Below the pieces are notes generated by a model that had not been told where the DNA came from, did no database searches, and was given only the letters and a program-made list of their open reading frames with translations. From Butyrivibrio sp. CB08 (GTDB taxonomy: Bacteria > Bacillota > Clostridia > Lachnospirales > Lachnospiraceae), in the NCBI RefSeq assembly GCF_003625485.1, contig NZ_RAIR01000006.1, positions 62,001 through 126,000 on the forward strand: 64,000 nt of DNA, written 5' to 3'. Made by a program: the position numbers and the translations under genes. Below, one piece after another: positions 33,971 to 43,820 of this stretch (position 1 is its first letter; each line of letters opens with the position of its first letter).

Positions 33971-35431
33971 ATGTTGTTTAATTCCCTGGAATTTGTATTG
34001 TTCCTGCCCATAGCGTTCTGCTTGTACTGGCTCAGTACAGATAAGATCCGATGGATAGTTCTGCTAGTCATCGATTGGTATTTCTATTTATCCTTATGTC
34101 CAAAGTTTTTCCCATTACTACTTTTTATAACTTTTATTAGCTGGATCTTTGCAATAATGATGGACAGGCAAAAGACTTCTTCTAAGAACAAGTCTTTGTA
34201 CCTTATCTGTTCTATCCTTATCTGCTTTTCTTTCCTGTTCTTTTTCAAGTATTTTAATTTCGCTTCTGAAATTGCTTCAGGTATCGCAGGGGCTGTGGGT
34301 CTTAACCTTCACCCTAAGACACTGGCAATAGCTCAGCCAGCTGGAATCTCTTTTTATACCTTTATGACTGTAAGCTACCTGGTGGATGTATATAAGGGCA
34401 AGATCAAGGCAGAGAGCAATTTTGCAAAGCTGTCTCTCTATGTCTCATTTTTCCCTCAGATCATAGCTGGACCTATAGGAAGGGCTCCGCAGCTTCTTGG
34501 GCAGTTCTTTGAGAAAAGAGATTTCGACGCCGCAAAGGCTGAAAGCGGCCTTCGCCTTATCATGTGGGGATATTTTAAAAAGCTCATCATCGCAGATTCT
34601 CTTTCAGCCTACGTTGATAGCATATATTCCTCAGTCTATGACTACTTTGGAATGACCTTTATCATCACTTCTCTTATGTACACCATGCAGATCTACTGCG
34701 ACTTTTCCGGTTATTCAGACATCGCTATTGGTGTTGCAAGACTCTTTAATATCGATCTTATGGAGAACTTTAAGAGCCCCTATTTCTCAAGGTCTATTAA
34801 GGAATTCTGGTCCAGATGGCACATTTCCCTCTCCACATGGTTTAGGGATTACGTGTATATCCCTCTTGGAGGCAGCAGACACGGAGAGCTTAAAAAGAAC
34901 CGAAACATCCTTCTCACCATGCTGGCAAGCGGCCTCTGGCACGGCGCAAACTGGACATTTATTGTCTGGGGCGGACTTCACGGAATATATCAGGTTATTG
35001 AAGGCCTCTTTTGGACAAGGTCTGGGGAAAAGAAAGATCGGCAGACGGGCGTTGCATCCAACGTCATCCACTGGGCTCTTACCTTCATTCTGGTTGATAT
35101 AGCCTGGATCTTTTTCAGGGCAGACAATTTCTCAGACGCATTTTACGTTGTATCACATCTCCACAGTGGAGTGATCCTTCATTTTGCAGCTGCATGGACC
35201 AGGATGCTGACCGACTTTGGTATTACAGGCCTTGACCTCTTAAAGCTTACTGCTCCCGTGATTTTACTTGTGATCTACGACTTTATTTCGCTTAAAAAAG
35301 ACATTTCTACTGAGTTTTCAAAGGTTCCTCTTCTGGTAAGATGGCCTATCTATATAGCCCTTACTGTCTGGGTAGTAACCACACAGCTTAACGGCGGAAC
35401 CACTCAGAGCTTTATTTACTTTACGTTTTAA
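33971..35431 (+). CDS. MBOAT family O-acyltransferase (AlgI/DltB-like)
   Basis: Polytopic membrane acyltransferase of 486 residues that moves acyl groups, usually acetyl, across the membrane for surface-polymer O-acylation. The family blocks are present: SFYTFMTVSYLVDVYKGK, FPQIIAGPI, EFWSRWHISLSTWFRDYVYIPLGG and the catalytic-His segment GLWHGANWTFIVWGGLHG (near residue 320). I choose ATG 33971 (LFNSLEFVLFLPIAF, standard MBOAT N-terminus) with GGAG eight bases upstream. The frame extends back into tRNA-Pro, which cannot be coding. The acceptor polymer is unknown; the next gene is a DltD/AlgJ-like partner. Confidence 0.93.
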   Translation: MLFNSLEFVLFLPIAFCLYWLSTDKIRWIVLLVIDWYFYLSLCPKFFPLLLFITFISWIFAIMMDRQKTSSKNKSLYLICSILICFSFLFFFKYFNFASEIASGIAGAVGLNLHPKTLAIAQPAGISFYTFMTVSYLVDVYKGKIKAESNFAKLSLYVSFFPQIIAGPIGRAPQLLGQFFEKRDFDAAKAESGLRLIMWGYFKKLIIADSLSAYVDSIYSSVYDYFGMTFIITSLMYTMQIYCDFSGYSDIAIGVARLFNIDLMENFKSPYFSRSIKEFWSRWHISLSTWFRDYVYIPLGGSRHGELKKNRNILLTMLASGLWHGANWTFIVWGGLHGIYQVIEGLFWTRSGEKKDRQTGVASNVIHWALTFILVDIAWIFFRADNFSDAFYVVSHLHSGVILHFAAAWTRMLTDFGITGLDLLKLTAPVILLVIYDFISLKKDISTEFSKVPLLVRWPIYIALTVWVVTTQLNGGTTQSFIYFTF

Positions 35432-35452
35432 AAGGCAGGGTCAGGTATTCGT

Positions 35453-36496
35453 ATGAAAAACTTTCTACTTAAGTGCATAGCTTTTTTCATAATCGTCGGC
35501 TTGATCTTTGCCATTCCGGCTTATGTTATCGACCCCTACAACGTGTTCCACGCTACAAATGTAAGGAATAACGGAGTCGAGCCCAACAAGCGCTACATCA
35601 AGATGCGCAATGTAATCAAGAATCCTGACAAGTATGATTCCTTATTATTCGGCTCTTCAAGAGTTGGCTATTTTGATGTATCCAAGATGAGTGACGGAAA
35701 GTGCTACGACATGTCCTATTCAGAGGGTCTTCCAGCTGAGCACCTTGAGGACCTTGAAATACTTATCTCAAAGGGTATTGTTCCAAAGAACGTTTATATC
35801 GGCCTTGATGACATAGCATATTTCGTTGACCCATCAAGTCACCAGAAAATGCTCTACAGAAAGGCTTATCCCTGGAATAAGAATCCCATCTCAAAGCTTA
35901 AATTCTACCTTGGATACTTTGATCTGATAACCATCAGCGAATCCCTTGAAGTATCTGGTGCTTTTACAGATAATGATCCGGATTTTGGTGGCAGACTCCT
36001 TGAAACAGGAACAGAAAGACTTGATATGCCCACAGGCTTTGATGAGAGCGACACCGCTCCAACCTGGTCTGATTACTATGCACCAAGGAAAGAAGTCTTT
36101 GAAGACATCGCAGCTATTAAAGCCCTTTGCGAAGAAAACAATATACACCTTGTCTTCTTTACAAATCCAATAAACATCTACACCTACGAAAAAGATGTGG
36201 AAAATGGCTACATAGATTTCCTCACAGAACTGGCAAACACTACTGACTATTATAATTTCAGCGGAATAAATGATATTACTACAGATATGTCTTACTACTA
36301 CGAGACAAGTCACTTTAGTCCCGAAGTTGCTGACATGATGATTGCCTGCATGCTTGAAGGCGAAGCAGACCCCCAGTTAACAGAACAGGGCTTTGGCGTA
36401 TATGTCACAAGCGAAAACACTGAAACACTTACCAAAACCCTGTATGAGCAGGCCGCAGCCCGCGGTATTTCTACTAATTCGTACTCAGGCAATTAA
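35453..36496 (+). CDS. DltD/AlgJ-like exported SGNH-type protein, partner of MBOAT
   Basis: 347 residues with an N-terminal membrane anchor (5-25) and an extracytoplasmic domain. The nucleophile motif GSSR (near residue 65) and a C-terminal SHFSPE segment (near 285) fit an SGNH-hydrolase-like acyltransferase partner as in DltD, AlgJ or AlgX. The usual Asp before the catalytic His is replaced by Glu-Thr-Ser (ETSHF), so activity is uncertain. 21 bases after the MBOAT gene, so one operon. Its stop codon overlaps the stop of the convergent AAA+ gene by four bases. Confidence 0.8.
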   Translation: MKNFLLKCIAFFIIVGLIFAIPAYVIDPYNVFHATNVRNNGVEPNKRYIKMRNVIKNPDKYDSLLFGSSRVGYFDVSKMSDGKCYDMSYSEGLPAEHLEDLEILISKGIVPKNVYIGLDDIAYFVDPSSHQKMLYRKAYPWNKNPISKLKFYLGYFDLITISESLEVSGAFTDNDPDFGGRLLETGTERLDMPTGFDESDTAPTWSDYYAPRKEVFEDIAAIKALCEENNIHLVFFTNPINIYTYEKDVENGYIDFLTELANTTDYYNFSGINDITTDMSYYYETSHFSPEVADMMIACMLEGEADPQLTEQGFGVYVTSENTETLTKTLYEQAAARGISTNSYSGN

Positions 36497-37719
36497 GCCT
36501 CACTGCTTTCTTCTGAAGCATCCTCTGAATCTACAGAAACGCTATCTGCCTCGGCAGTGGCGTTTTCTTTTGTTTCAGCGTTCTCTTCTGCTGGAGCGCT
36601 CTCCTCTTCGCCAAGCTTCTCCTCAGTAAGGTCCTCAAGGACGATCTTCATCATATCATCACTTGTAGGATTCTCCAGAGTCGCAATTCTTCTTGCCTGG
36701 TTTGTGATGATCTCCTCAAAGAGGTTTCTGACCTCTCTGGCATTGGCGAAATTGTCGATGTTCTGAATCTTCCTTGATGTGATAAGCGCCCTTATCTGGT
36801 GCTGAACTTCCTCTTCAACCTTGTAGTCGTACTTCTTGCAGTTCATGTTGAAGATCTCTTCAAGCTCGTCGATATTGTAATCCGGGAACTCAATGTACTT
36901 GTTGAAACGGGACTTAAGTCCAGGGTTACTCTCGATGAACTTCTTCATAGGATCTGTGTATCCCGCAACGATGACAACAAAATCATCTCTGTTATCTTCC
37001 ATTGCCTTAAGAATTGTATCTATAGCTTCCTGACCGAAGGCGTCATCCTTCTGTGCCAGTGAATAAGCCTCATCGATAAAGAGCACTCCGCCCTTAGCCT
37101 TGGCGATCTGCTCCTGAGTCTTAATCGCAGTCTGTCCAACATATCCAGCTACAAGGCCTGATCTGTCAACTTCAACCAGCTGTCCCTTGGACAGTACTCC
37201 GATCTGCTTGTAGATCTGAGCGATGATCCTTGCTACAGTGGTCTTACCTGTTCCCGGGTTACCAGTAAATACCAGGTGGAGTGAAACCGGAACTGACTTA
37301 AGTCCCTGCTCCTGTCTGGCCTTCTGTACCTTAACAAAAGCTGTGAGCTCTTTTACATCTGACTTAATAGTTGAAAGGCCGATAAGCTTATCAAGGGTCT
37401 CCATTGGATCCTCTTCAGGCTCCTTGACCTCCTCTTCCTTGGGGGCGCTGACATTGCTGTCTTTAGCAAAAAGAGCTTTCGCTTCCTCAAGAGCCTCATT
37501 GGCATCCTGCATGGCGTCCTTCTTAGCTTCTGGCGCAGCTGCAGGCGCCGCCTGATCTACCGGCTTTTTCTCTCTTTCAAGTTCAGGAAAAGAGAAATCT
37601 CCTGACTTTGAGCTGCTTCCTGCTGAGAAAAAGTCCCCGTAGATTCCCCCGAGCAGATCCTTTTGCATATTTGTTATCTTTTCAAGTGTTTCAAGTTCCT
37701 TGTCTAAATCTCTTCCCAT
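36493..37719 (-). CDS. CbbX/SpoVK-like AAA+ ATPase
   Basis: AAA+ ATPase of 408 residues, closest in motif pattern to the CbbX/SpoVK group. A helical N-terminal ~120 residues precede the core, which has Walker A GNPGTGKTTVAR (near 150), Walker B GGVLFIDEAYSL (near 205), sensor and Arg-finger segment SRFNKYIEFPDYN. An acidic Glu/Ala/Ser tail of about 45 residues follows the lid. CbbX remodels RuBisCO and SpoVK acts in sporulation; neither partner is visible here, so substrate is unknown. Start at ATG 37719 with GGAG upstream; the frame extends 29 codons further without an RBS. Convergent with the MBOAT partner gene. Confidence 0.85.
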   Translation of the reverse strand: MGRDLDKELETLEKITNMQKDLLGGIYGDFFSAGSSSKSGDFSFPELEREKKPVDQAAPAAAPEAKKDAMQDANEALEEAKALFAKDSNVSAPKEEEVKEPEEDPMETLDKLIGLSTIKSDVKELTAFVKVQKARQEQGLKSVPVSLHLVFTGNPGTGKTTVARIIAQIYKQIGVLSKGQLVEVDRSGLVAGYVGQTAIKTQEQIAKAKGGVLFIDEAYSLAQKDDAFGQEAIDTILKAMEDNRDDFVVIVAGYTDPMKKFIESNPGLKSRFNKYIEFPDYNIDELEEIFNMNCKKYDYKVEEEVQHQIRALITSRKIQNIDNFANAREVRNLFEEIITNQARRIATLENPTSDDMMKIVLEDLTEEKLGEEESAPAEENAETKENATAEADSVSVDSEDASEESSEA

Positions 37720-37795
37720 AACTACTCCAAAAAATTTCAATTTGTCATAACGACTATACCATTGTAAATCAAAGTACCACAAATAAAAAGAAAAA

Positions 37796-37832
37796 AATAA
37801 CGGCACGCCGTATCTGGCGTACCGTTATCAGT
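37796..37832 (-). terminator. Terminator ending the FprA/DUF5722 run
   Basis: ATAACGGTACGCC pairs with GGCGTGCCGTTAT (one mismatch) over a 6-base loop, followed by TTTTTTTCTTTT leftward. Strong intrinsic terminator. Confidence 0.92.
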
Positions 37833-37837
37833 ATTTA

Positions 37838-39490
37838 TCAGTCGTTTAAGAACCATCCGCTTCTTGACATGAATGTTCTGTTTAAAACAAGGGCATCTAC
37901 GTTCTCTCCGATGATCTCGGAAGCCTTTGCCTTGTAAGGTGCAGCGCCTGCTGTGCCAAGGTTCTTGTAGAAGTCATATGCCATCTTGTTGCTGCCATCA
38001 AGGTTCTTAAGACCCTGAGCGATGTGGCTCTCCATCTCGTGAGCATCATCTATCTCTCTAAAGAGGATGAAGCTTGAGATGTATGGGTTGTTCTCAGCCA
38101 TTGTGTATGCATATGTGATAGAAGCTGCCTGAGCATCCTCGCCAAAGCTTGATGTGTAACCGATCTCTGAAAGAGAGATATCCCTGACTGCACCGCTTGG
38201 AGCAAGGAATGATGGCTGGCACATATAGTCTGTAAGGATGTAAATGTTCTCCATTGTGATGTATGGAGTTGTAAGGCTTGTATTTACATACTGTGACTGC
38301 TGCTTCCATGCATATGGATCAAAGAGAGGTGCATTGTAAGGGTGAACTGAAAGACACCAGTCTACGTTACCCTCTCTGTTGATGTAATAGTTGAATCTGT
38401 CCAGATACTCCTTGGAAAGGAAGCATCCAGGATTTGACTTTCTGTTCCACTCCTGATCGAAGGAAGTGTAAATTCTTGCGTTGGCATTTACAGACTTGAT
38501 CTCGTTGTAGAAGATACGGAAAGCCTTAACATACTCGCTGACATTGAGCTCAATGTTGGTTGAGTTGAGGTAGTACCACTCTGTTCTTGCGTTAACCTCG
38601 TTACCGATTACCCAGTTATCAATTGTTCCATAAGCTCCGCCTGAATATCTCTGAGCAAGGAAGGCTGCGATAGCCTTAAGGTGCTGTGTTCCTTCATCCT
38701 CGTCAGTGTTCATGGCATAACCAGGGCAAACATGATCATCTCTTGAAAGAGGATGAATAAGGTCTGCGCCAGCTTCTGTCTTGTTATTAAGGATTGTCAT
38801 TGTAAGCTGGAAGTTGTTGATCGCACACCAGCGAACAAAGCCGTCATACTGATCAAGAGCTGCACCATTGAACTGATAAGGAATTCCATTATAGGTAAAG
38901 TCGATTGTTCTGCCATCAGGGCTTGGTCCAACAATGTCTCCCATGTACAGATTGTAAACGATCTGGGCTACTCCAAGATCCTTGAATGTCTCAGGATCTA
39001 CTGAACCAGGAAGAATACCCTTCATTCCGTGGTCGTTTCTTGCTACTGTCTTTTTAGCAATAGCCTCAGGGTTTGTGATATAGTGCTCATCACTAACCTG
39101 CTGCATTGATCCGCCGCTCTTAACTGCTACCAGGAACTTCTTGCTAAGGTTTGATCCCTCCTGATAGTGATTTAAAGGGAATGTAAAGGTTGCTCTTGCT
39201 CCCTTCTCAGTTGTTGCCACGATTGTTCCTACACAGCCGTCCTGATATACTTCATCAGCATAAAGATAATATTTTCCATCATCTGATGATGGAACGTTCT
39301 TGGCTGATACATTTACAACAACATCAGTTCCAGAGATGACGCATGAGTCGATGCTTACAACTCTGCCTGCTGCCTCTGCAACTGCTCCCCTGTTGTCTGT
39401 TACTAATCCTGTTACTTTACTGGAAAATGCCACAGTTGCAACAACCATGACTCCTGCCAGTAACTTTTTCACTACTCTCATTTTCTCCAC
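37838..39490 (-). CDS. Secreted DUF5722-type protein with GH-A-like catalytic motifs
   Basis: 550-residue exported protein. The signal peptide is followed by an Ig-like beta domain (about residues 45-145), then a TIM-barrel-like region. NWVIGNEVNARTEW resembles the Asn-Glu acid/base motif of clan GH-A, and SLSEIGYTSS places a second Glu on a late strand like a GH-A nucleophile. I assign it to the DUF5722 group by resemblance; no substrate is known to me. GTG at 39490 has GGAGG six bases upstream and is preferred to ATG 39481, which lacks spacing. It follows fprA by 22 bases and ends at a strong terminator. Confidence 0.75.
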   Translation of the reverse strand: MEKMRVVKKLLAGVMVVATVAFSSKVTGLVTDNRGAVAEAAGRVVSIDSCVISGTDVVVNVSAKNVPSSDDGKYYLYADEVYQDGCVGTIVATTEKGARATFTFPLNHYQEGSNLSKKFLVAVKSGGSMQQVSDEHYITNPEAIAKKTVARNDHGMKGILPGSVDPETFKDLGVAQIVYNLYMGDIVGPSPDGRTIDFTYNGIPYQFNGAALDQYDGFVRWCAINNFQLTMTILNNKTEAGADLIHPLSRDDHVCPGYAMNTDEDEGTQHLKAIAAFLAQRYSGGAYGTIDNWVIGNEVNARTEWYYLNSTNIELNVSEYVKAFRIFYNEIKSVNANARIYTSFDQEWNRKSNPGCFLSKEYLDRFNYYINREGNVDWCLSVHPYNAPLFDPYAWKQQSQYVNTSLTTPYITMENIYILTDYMCQPSFLAPSGAVRDISLSEIGYTSSFGEDAQAASITYAYTMAENNPYISSFILFREIDDAHEMESHIAQGLKNLDGSNKMAYDFYKNLGTAGAAPYKAKASEIIGENVDALVLNRTFMSRSGWFLND

Positions 39491-39512
39491 AACAAACCTC
39501 CACTTGATCCAC

Positions 39513-40709
39513 TTATGCGCTATGAACCGCATCAGTGAAACTATTTAGTGCCTCTGCATCTTTTGCAGAAAGAGCACTTTTAATGGTTAGTACATTCTCA
39601 AGAATATTCACGTTCTTAAGATTTGTCAATTTTTCTGACATCATCTTGCCAGTGACAGGTGCCCATGTTCCGTTCTGAGCCAGGGCAAATACTCTGTTCT
39701 GAACTCCAAGAGCGATCATGTCATTAATGAATCCCTCCATTGGTGGATAAATTCCGCCGTTATAGGTTGGGCACATGAGGACGATCTTTTTAGTCCTCCA
39801 CACTTCACCTATCAGATAGGATACATCAGTCCCGGACACATCAAAGACTTTAACGCCCTCTTCACCCTTCTCCCGCAGGGATGCAGCCACAGCTTCTGCT
39901 GCGCTGGCTGTATGTCCATACAGACTGCCATACACTACTATAACACCATCTGACTCAGATTCATAGGTGCTCCATTTCTGATATTTTTCTAAAATTACGT
40001 TCAGATCCTTTCTCCACACTGGCCCGTGAAGTGGAAGGATCATCTGAATATCAAGGCCTGCTGCCTTTTTGAGAGCTGCCTGAACCTGAACGCCATACTT
40101 TCCAACTATGTTAGCATAATATCTTCTTGAATGCTCAAGAAAGTCCTTCTCAAAATCGTACTCATCGGCGAAAAGCCCGCCATCAAGGGCTCCGAAGGTT
40201 CCAAATGCATCTGCAGACAAAAGAGCTTTCGACGCACTGTCATAAGCAAACAAAACCTCAGGCCAGTGAACCATAGGTGCAGATACGAAGTTAAAAGTAT
40301 GAGCTCCTGTTGAAAGGCTGTCCCCCTCCTTAACCTCAAGCTTGTTATAGTCCCTGGACTCAGGGAAGAACTGCTCCATAAACACGAAGGTCTGCTTACC
40401 GCCTACTACTGTCACATCAGGGAAAAGAGCTGTTACCTTATCGATAAGTGAGCAGTGGTCCGGCTCCATATGAAGAACCACAAGGTAGTCAAGCTTTCTT
40501 CCAGAAAGGGCTGTCTTTAAATTCTCCATATACTGATCTGCAACAGTTACGTCTGCAGTGTCGAAAACCGCTGTCTTTTCATCATCGATAAAATAGCTGT
40601 TATAAGATACTCCCTCTGGAATTGGGAAGATATTCTCAAATCTCTCAAGTCTTCTGTCGCTTCCGCCAATCCAGTAAATTCCCTCAGTTACTTTTTTTAC
40701 ATTATTCAA
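39513..40709 (-). CDS. fprA: Flavodiiron protein (FprA, A-type flavoprotein)
   Basis: O2- or NO-reducing flavodiiron enzyme of 398 residues, cytoplasmic, protecting anaerobes. The N-terminal metallo-beta-lactamase fold has diiron ligands H80, E82, D84, H85 in HMEPDHCS, a further His in PMVHWPEV, Asp in SADAFG and His in LPLHGPVW. The C-terminal flavodoxin domain has the FMN loop VYGSLYGHTASAAEA. Electrons usually come from rubredoxin or a flavin reductase module; a flavin reductase-like gene is in the same run (45202-45708). Start is TTG at 40709 with AGGAGG nine bases upstream, 18 bases after the kinase gene. Confidence 0.96.
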   Translation of the reverse strand: MNNVKKVTEGIYWIGGSDRRLERFENIFPIPEGVSYNSYFIDDEKTAVFDTADVTVADQYMENLKTALSGRKLDYLVVLHMEPDHCSLIDKVTALFPDVTVVGGKQTFVFMEQFFPESRDYNKLEVKEGDSLSTGAHTFNFVSAPMVHWPEVLFAYDSASKALLSADAFGTFGALDGGLFADEYDFEKDFLEHSRRYYANIVGKYGVQVQAALKKAAGLDIQMILPLHGPVWRKDLNVILEKYQKWSTYESESDGVIVVYGSLYGHTASAAEAVAASLREKGEEGVKVFDVSGTDVSYLIGEVWRTKKIVLMCPTYNGGIYPPMEGFINDMIALGVQNRVFALAQNGTWAPVTGKMMSEKLTNLKNVNILENVLTIKSALSAKDAEALNSFTDAVHSA

Positions 40710-40727
40710 GTCTCTTTCCTCCTGGTT

Positions 40728-43700
40728 TTATTGTTTGAATTCCAAAATAGTTCTCTCAACTATCTTAATGTCGATAGGTTTTGAAACATGGGCATTCATT
40801 CCCGCATCAAATGCCAGCTGAACGTCGTCTGCATAGGCGTTGGCTGTCATGGCGATGATAGGAATCCTCTGAGACCAGTCTGTGTCCAATGCTCTGATAG
40901 CCGCTGCAGCCTCATATCCGTTCATTATAGGCATCTGGATATCCATAAGGATCATGTCGTAGTCGCCTTCATTGGCGGCCTTGAACATCTCAACAACTTC
41001 CTGACCATTGACGCCTCTTGTAACCTGTGCACCCTCCATGTTCATAAGCTCTATAAGGATATCTGCGTTGATATCATTATCCTCTGCTGCAAGGAACTTC
41101 ATGCCCTCAAGAGGATTCTTTTCCTCCTGCGCAGTGTTTGTTCCTGCACGGCTGCTGATATCTTCGATGAGCTGCTTGAAGGTTGATACGAAGAATGGCT
41201 TCTGCATCAGGTCGTTGGCGCCTGCTGCCCTTATCTCATCCTCAACTGCCGAGAAATCATCAACCATGGCAATAATAAGGACATTGTTCCTCTTGTCCTT
41301 GGCTCTGATGTTCTTGATGATCTCAGCGGCATTCATGTTACCAACTGTCTCATCTACCATGATAACATCAAATGGCTGATTTTCGCCCTCACAGATATCA
41401 ATAAGATGTAGTGCTCCAAATCCTGTTGGAGACTCCATAACCTCCACACTGTCATTCTCAAGAAGGTTGGCGATCTTTTCGCACTCGTAGTGGTTAGCAT
41501 CAACAAAGAGAACTCTCTTGATTCCATGGGAGATCCAGAAATCACCGTAGCTGCTGTCTGCCACTTTAAGTCTAAGGTTTACAATAAACTCACTTCCCTT
41601 GCCCTCTTCACTTTCTACGCGGATAGTTCCGCCCATAAGCTCAACAAGGCTCTTAGTGATGGCCATACCAAGTCCTGTTCCCTGGATACCCTTGGTCTCG
41701 CCCTTCTCTTCTCTTGTGAAGGCATCAAAGATCTTATCCTTATACTCAGGCTTCATTCCGATTCCGTTGTCCTTAATAGTGAACTTAAGGTTTGAGAAGC
41801 CCTCAGAAGCAGTAGGAGCCTCGCTTATCCTAAACTCGATCTTACCGCCCTCTGGCGTATACTTGACCGCATTTCCAAGAATATTTACCAGGATCTCATT
41901 GATCCTCTGCTTGTCACCCATGAACATATCATGTTCCATCTCTTCAAGACGAACCGTATATTCCTGGTTCTTGGCCTTGGCCTGGAAGCTGATGACTGAG
42001 TTTATCTCCTCTAAAAGAAGTCCCATGGCCATCTCACTGATATCAAGGGTGGTCTTGCCACTCTCAATCTTACTCATATCAAGTACATCGTTAAGAAGCG
42101 CCAGCAGGTTCTGGGATGCCAGTGAAATCTTGTGGGTGTACTCTCTTACCTTCTCTGGCTCCTGGGCGTGCTTGTCTATCAGGAGATTAAAGCCTGTGAT
42201 GGCATTCATAGGAGTCCTGAAGTCATGGGACATATTTGCAAGGAAGCTTGTCTTTGCCTTGTTAGCAGTCTCAGCTGAATTGAGTGCTTCCTGAAGAGTG
42301 TGATTTCTTCGGATCTCAAGAGTTCTGTCGTAGAGAGCGATGGCCAGCCTCTTTCCTCCATCATCAAAAGTACATATGATTACTCCACGATAATACAGAT
42401 GTTCATCAGTCTTGACGTTCCTGAACCTGATCTCCTCTAAGATCTGAACCTCGCCTGTTGTAAGGGCTGTAGTAATGGCTTCGCCAAGTTTTCTATCTTC
42501 GCCCTCACGCTGAGCTTTTTCAAGGGTTCTTATGTCAGCCTTAAGCTCCTCAAGTGGCAGTCCAAGAACTTTTTCTGCATTGGCTGTAATAAAGCTTGCC
42601 TCATAGGAATCCTCATTGACAACAGCGAGGATATCGTTGTTTCTCTCAACAACGAAATCAAAGAGCCACTCTCTGTAATGGATGTCGTTCTCCTTAAGAG
42701 CCAGCTGCTCTTTATTCATCCTGTCAATCTCAAGCACCATGTTGCTCAGAGTATCTGCCATATCCTTCATGGATGCTGACAGCATACTGATCTCATCATT
42801 TCCGGTGTCGTTATTCTCAACACCAAAATACCCGTTCTTGATCTCGTTGGCCATGTTGTTGATAGCCCCGATCCTTGAACACAGGCTGTCTGAAATCTTT
42901 GTTCCAAGGAAAAGAGATATCAAAAATAGCACAAGGGCAATGACAAGGACAGAAAACAGAATCCTGAAAACATCAGATGTGATCTCGACCTTGTCCACGT
43001 AGTAGTATAATATCCAGCCATTAGACATCCTGGCTGAGGGAACAATAAAGTAGTTCTTTTGCTCCTCAAACTCAACGACCTCACCGGTCTGGATCCGTTC
43101 CATGATCTCTCTGTCAAGTCTGGCATCTGTTATTTGGTCGTGGGTAACCACATCTCCGTTTCCATCAAGTATCACTAGTCCGTTATCCAGGTAGCTGCTC
43201 TGGTTAACTATAGAAAAGAAGGATTCGTTTCTGACCTTAAGAACGATCATTCCAATTCTCTTTGATGATGTTGCCGAATCCAGAAGGGCTTTTACGAGGT
43301 AAACACCGCCATTTCCATCCACCATCCAGTTGGTGCCATATTCTGTATCTGTATACTCGTACCAGGCTTTTTCCTGATCAGTTTCTGGCTGCATAAGGAA
43401 ATCACCCATATGCTTGTCTTCAATGATATGGGAATAGATAACGATGGATTCGATGTTTGTATCACTACTGAGGTAATACCATATGAGCGGTTCAATGTTA
43501 TCGTTAAGTTCATCAGTCAGAGTAAAGGGATCCGCATGGACCCTCTCCAGCGCTTTTCTGAAGGAATCCTCATAGGAAAAGAACTTTACAACATCATTTT
43601 CTCTTTTGGCATTGTTTTCAATACCATAAGCGATAACTTCAGCATTTCCGATCATGGATATCCTGGTCTGCTCAATAAGGTTGTTCTTCGCAACGATATA

Positions 43701-43808
43701 GGCATACACACCAAGGATAACGATGGGGATGATAATGAGTACCGCCATCATTGCTATGAGCTTGGTTCTTATACTTCCAAGTTTTTTCTTTCTCTCATTC
43801 TGCTCCAT
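40728..43808 (-). CDS. Hybrid sensor histidine kinase with two receiver domains
   Basis: 1026-residue membrane kinase with membrane segments at about 17-40 and 281-303, a Cache-like extracytoplasmic sensor between them, and HAMP (304-360). A PAS-like domain (375-495), HisKA with phosphoacceptor H528 (SHDFRTPMNA) and HATPase (to about 755; NILGNAVKYTPEGG) follow. The first receiver (768-890) has VIMVDETVG and MQKPF; the second (905-1022) is canonical (LMDIQMPIMNGYE). No Hpt domain or DNA-binding output is fused or adjacent, so the phosphorelay target is elsewhere. It begins 12 bases after the binding-protein gene, suggesting that protein presents the ligand. Confidence 0.95.
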   Translation of the reverse strand: MEQNERKKKLGSIRTKLIAMMAVLIIIPIVILGVYAYIVAKNNLIEQTRISMIGNAEVIAYGIENNAKRENDVVKFFSYEDSFRKALERVHADPFTLTDELNDNIEPLIWYYLSSDTNIESIVIYSHIIEDKHMGDFLMQPETDQEKAWYEYTDTEYGTNWMVDGNGGVYLVKALLDSATSSKRIGMIVLKVRNESFFSIVNQSSYLDNGLVILDGNGDVVTHDQITDARLDREIMERIQTGEVVEFEEQKNYFIVPSARMSNGWILYYYVDKVEITSDVFRILFSVLVIALVLFLISLFLGTKISDSLCSRIGAINNMANEIKNGYFGVENNDTGNDEISMLSASMKDMADTLSNMVLEIDRMNKEQLALKENDIHYREWLFDFVVERNNDILAVVNEDSYEASFITANAEKVLGLPLEELKADIRTLEKAQREGEDRKLGEAITTALTTGEVQILEEIRFRNVKTDEHLYYRGVIICTFDDGGKRLAIALYDRTLEIRRNHTLQEALNSAETANKAKTSFLANMSHDFRTPMNAITGFNLLIDKHAQEPEKVREYTHKISLASQNLLALLNDVLDMSKIESGKTTLDISEMAMGLLLEEINSVISFQAKAKNQEYTVRLEEMEHDMFMGDKQRINEILVNILGNAVKYTPEGGKIEFRISEAPTASEGFSNLKFTIKDNGIGMKPEYKDKIFDAFTREEKGETKGIQGTGLGMAITKSLVELMGGTIRVESEEGKGSEFIVNLRLKVADSSYGDFWISHGIKRVLFVDANHYECEKIANLLENDSVEVMESPTGFGALHLIDICEGENQPFDVIMVDETVGNMNAAEIIKNIRAKDKRNNVLIIAMVDDFSAVEDEIRAAGANDLMQKPFFVSTFKQLIEDISSRAGTNTAQEEKNPLEGMKFLAAEDNDINADILIELMNMEGAQVTRGVNGQEVVEMFKAANEGDYDMILMDIQMPIMNGYEAAAAIRALDTDWSQRIPIIAMTANAYADDVQLAFDAGMNAHVSKPIDIKIVERTILEFKQ

Positions 43809-43820
43809 CTGACACCTCTA

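Noticed and set aside
41599-42294. 231-codon plus-strand ORF
   Set aside because: Antisense to the hybrid kinase; Ser/Leu-rich shadow.
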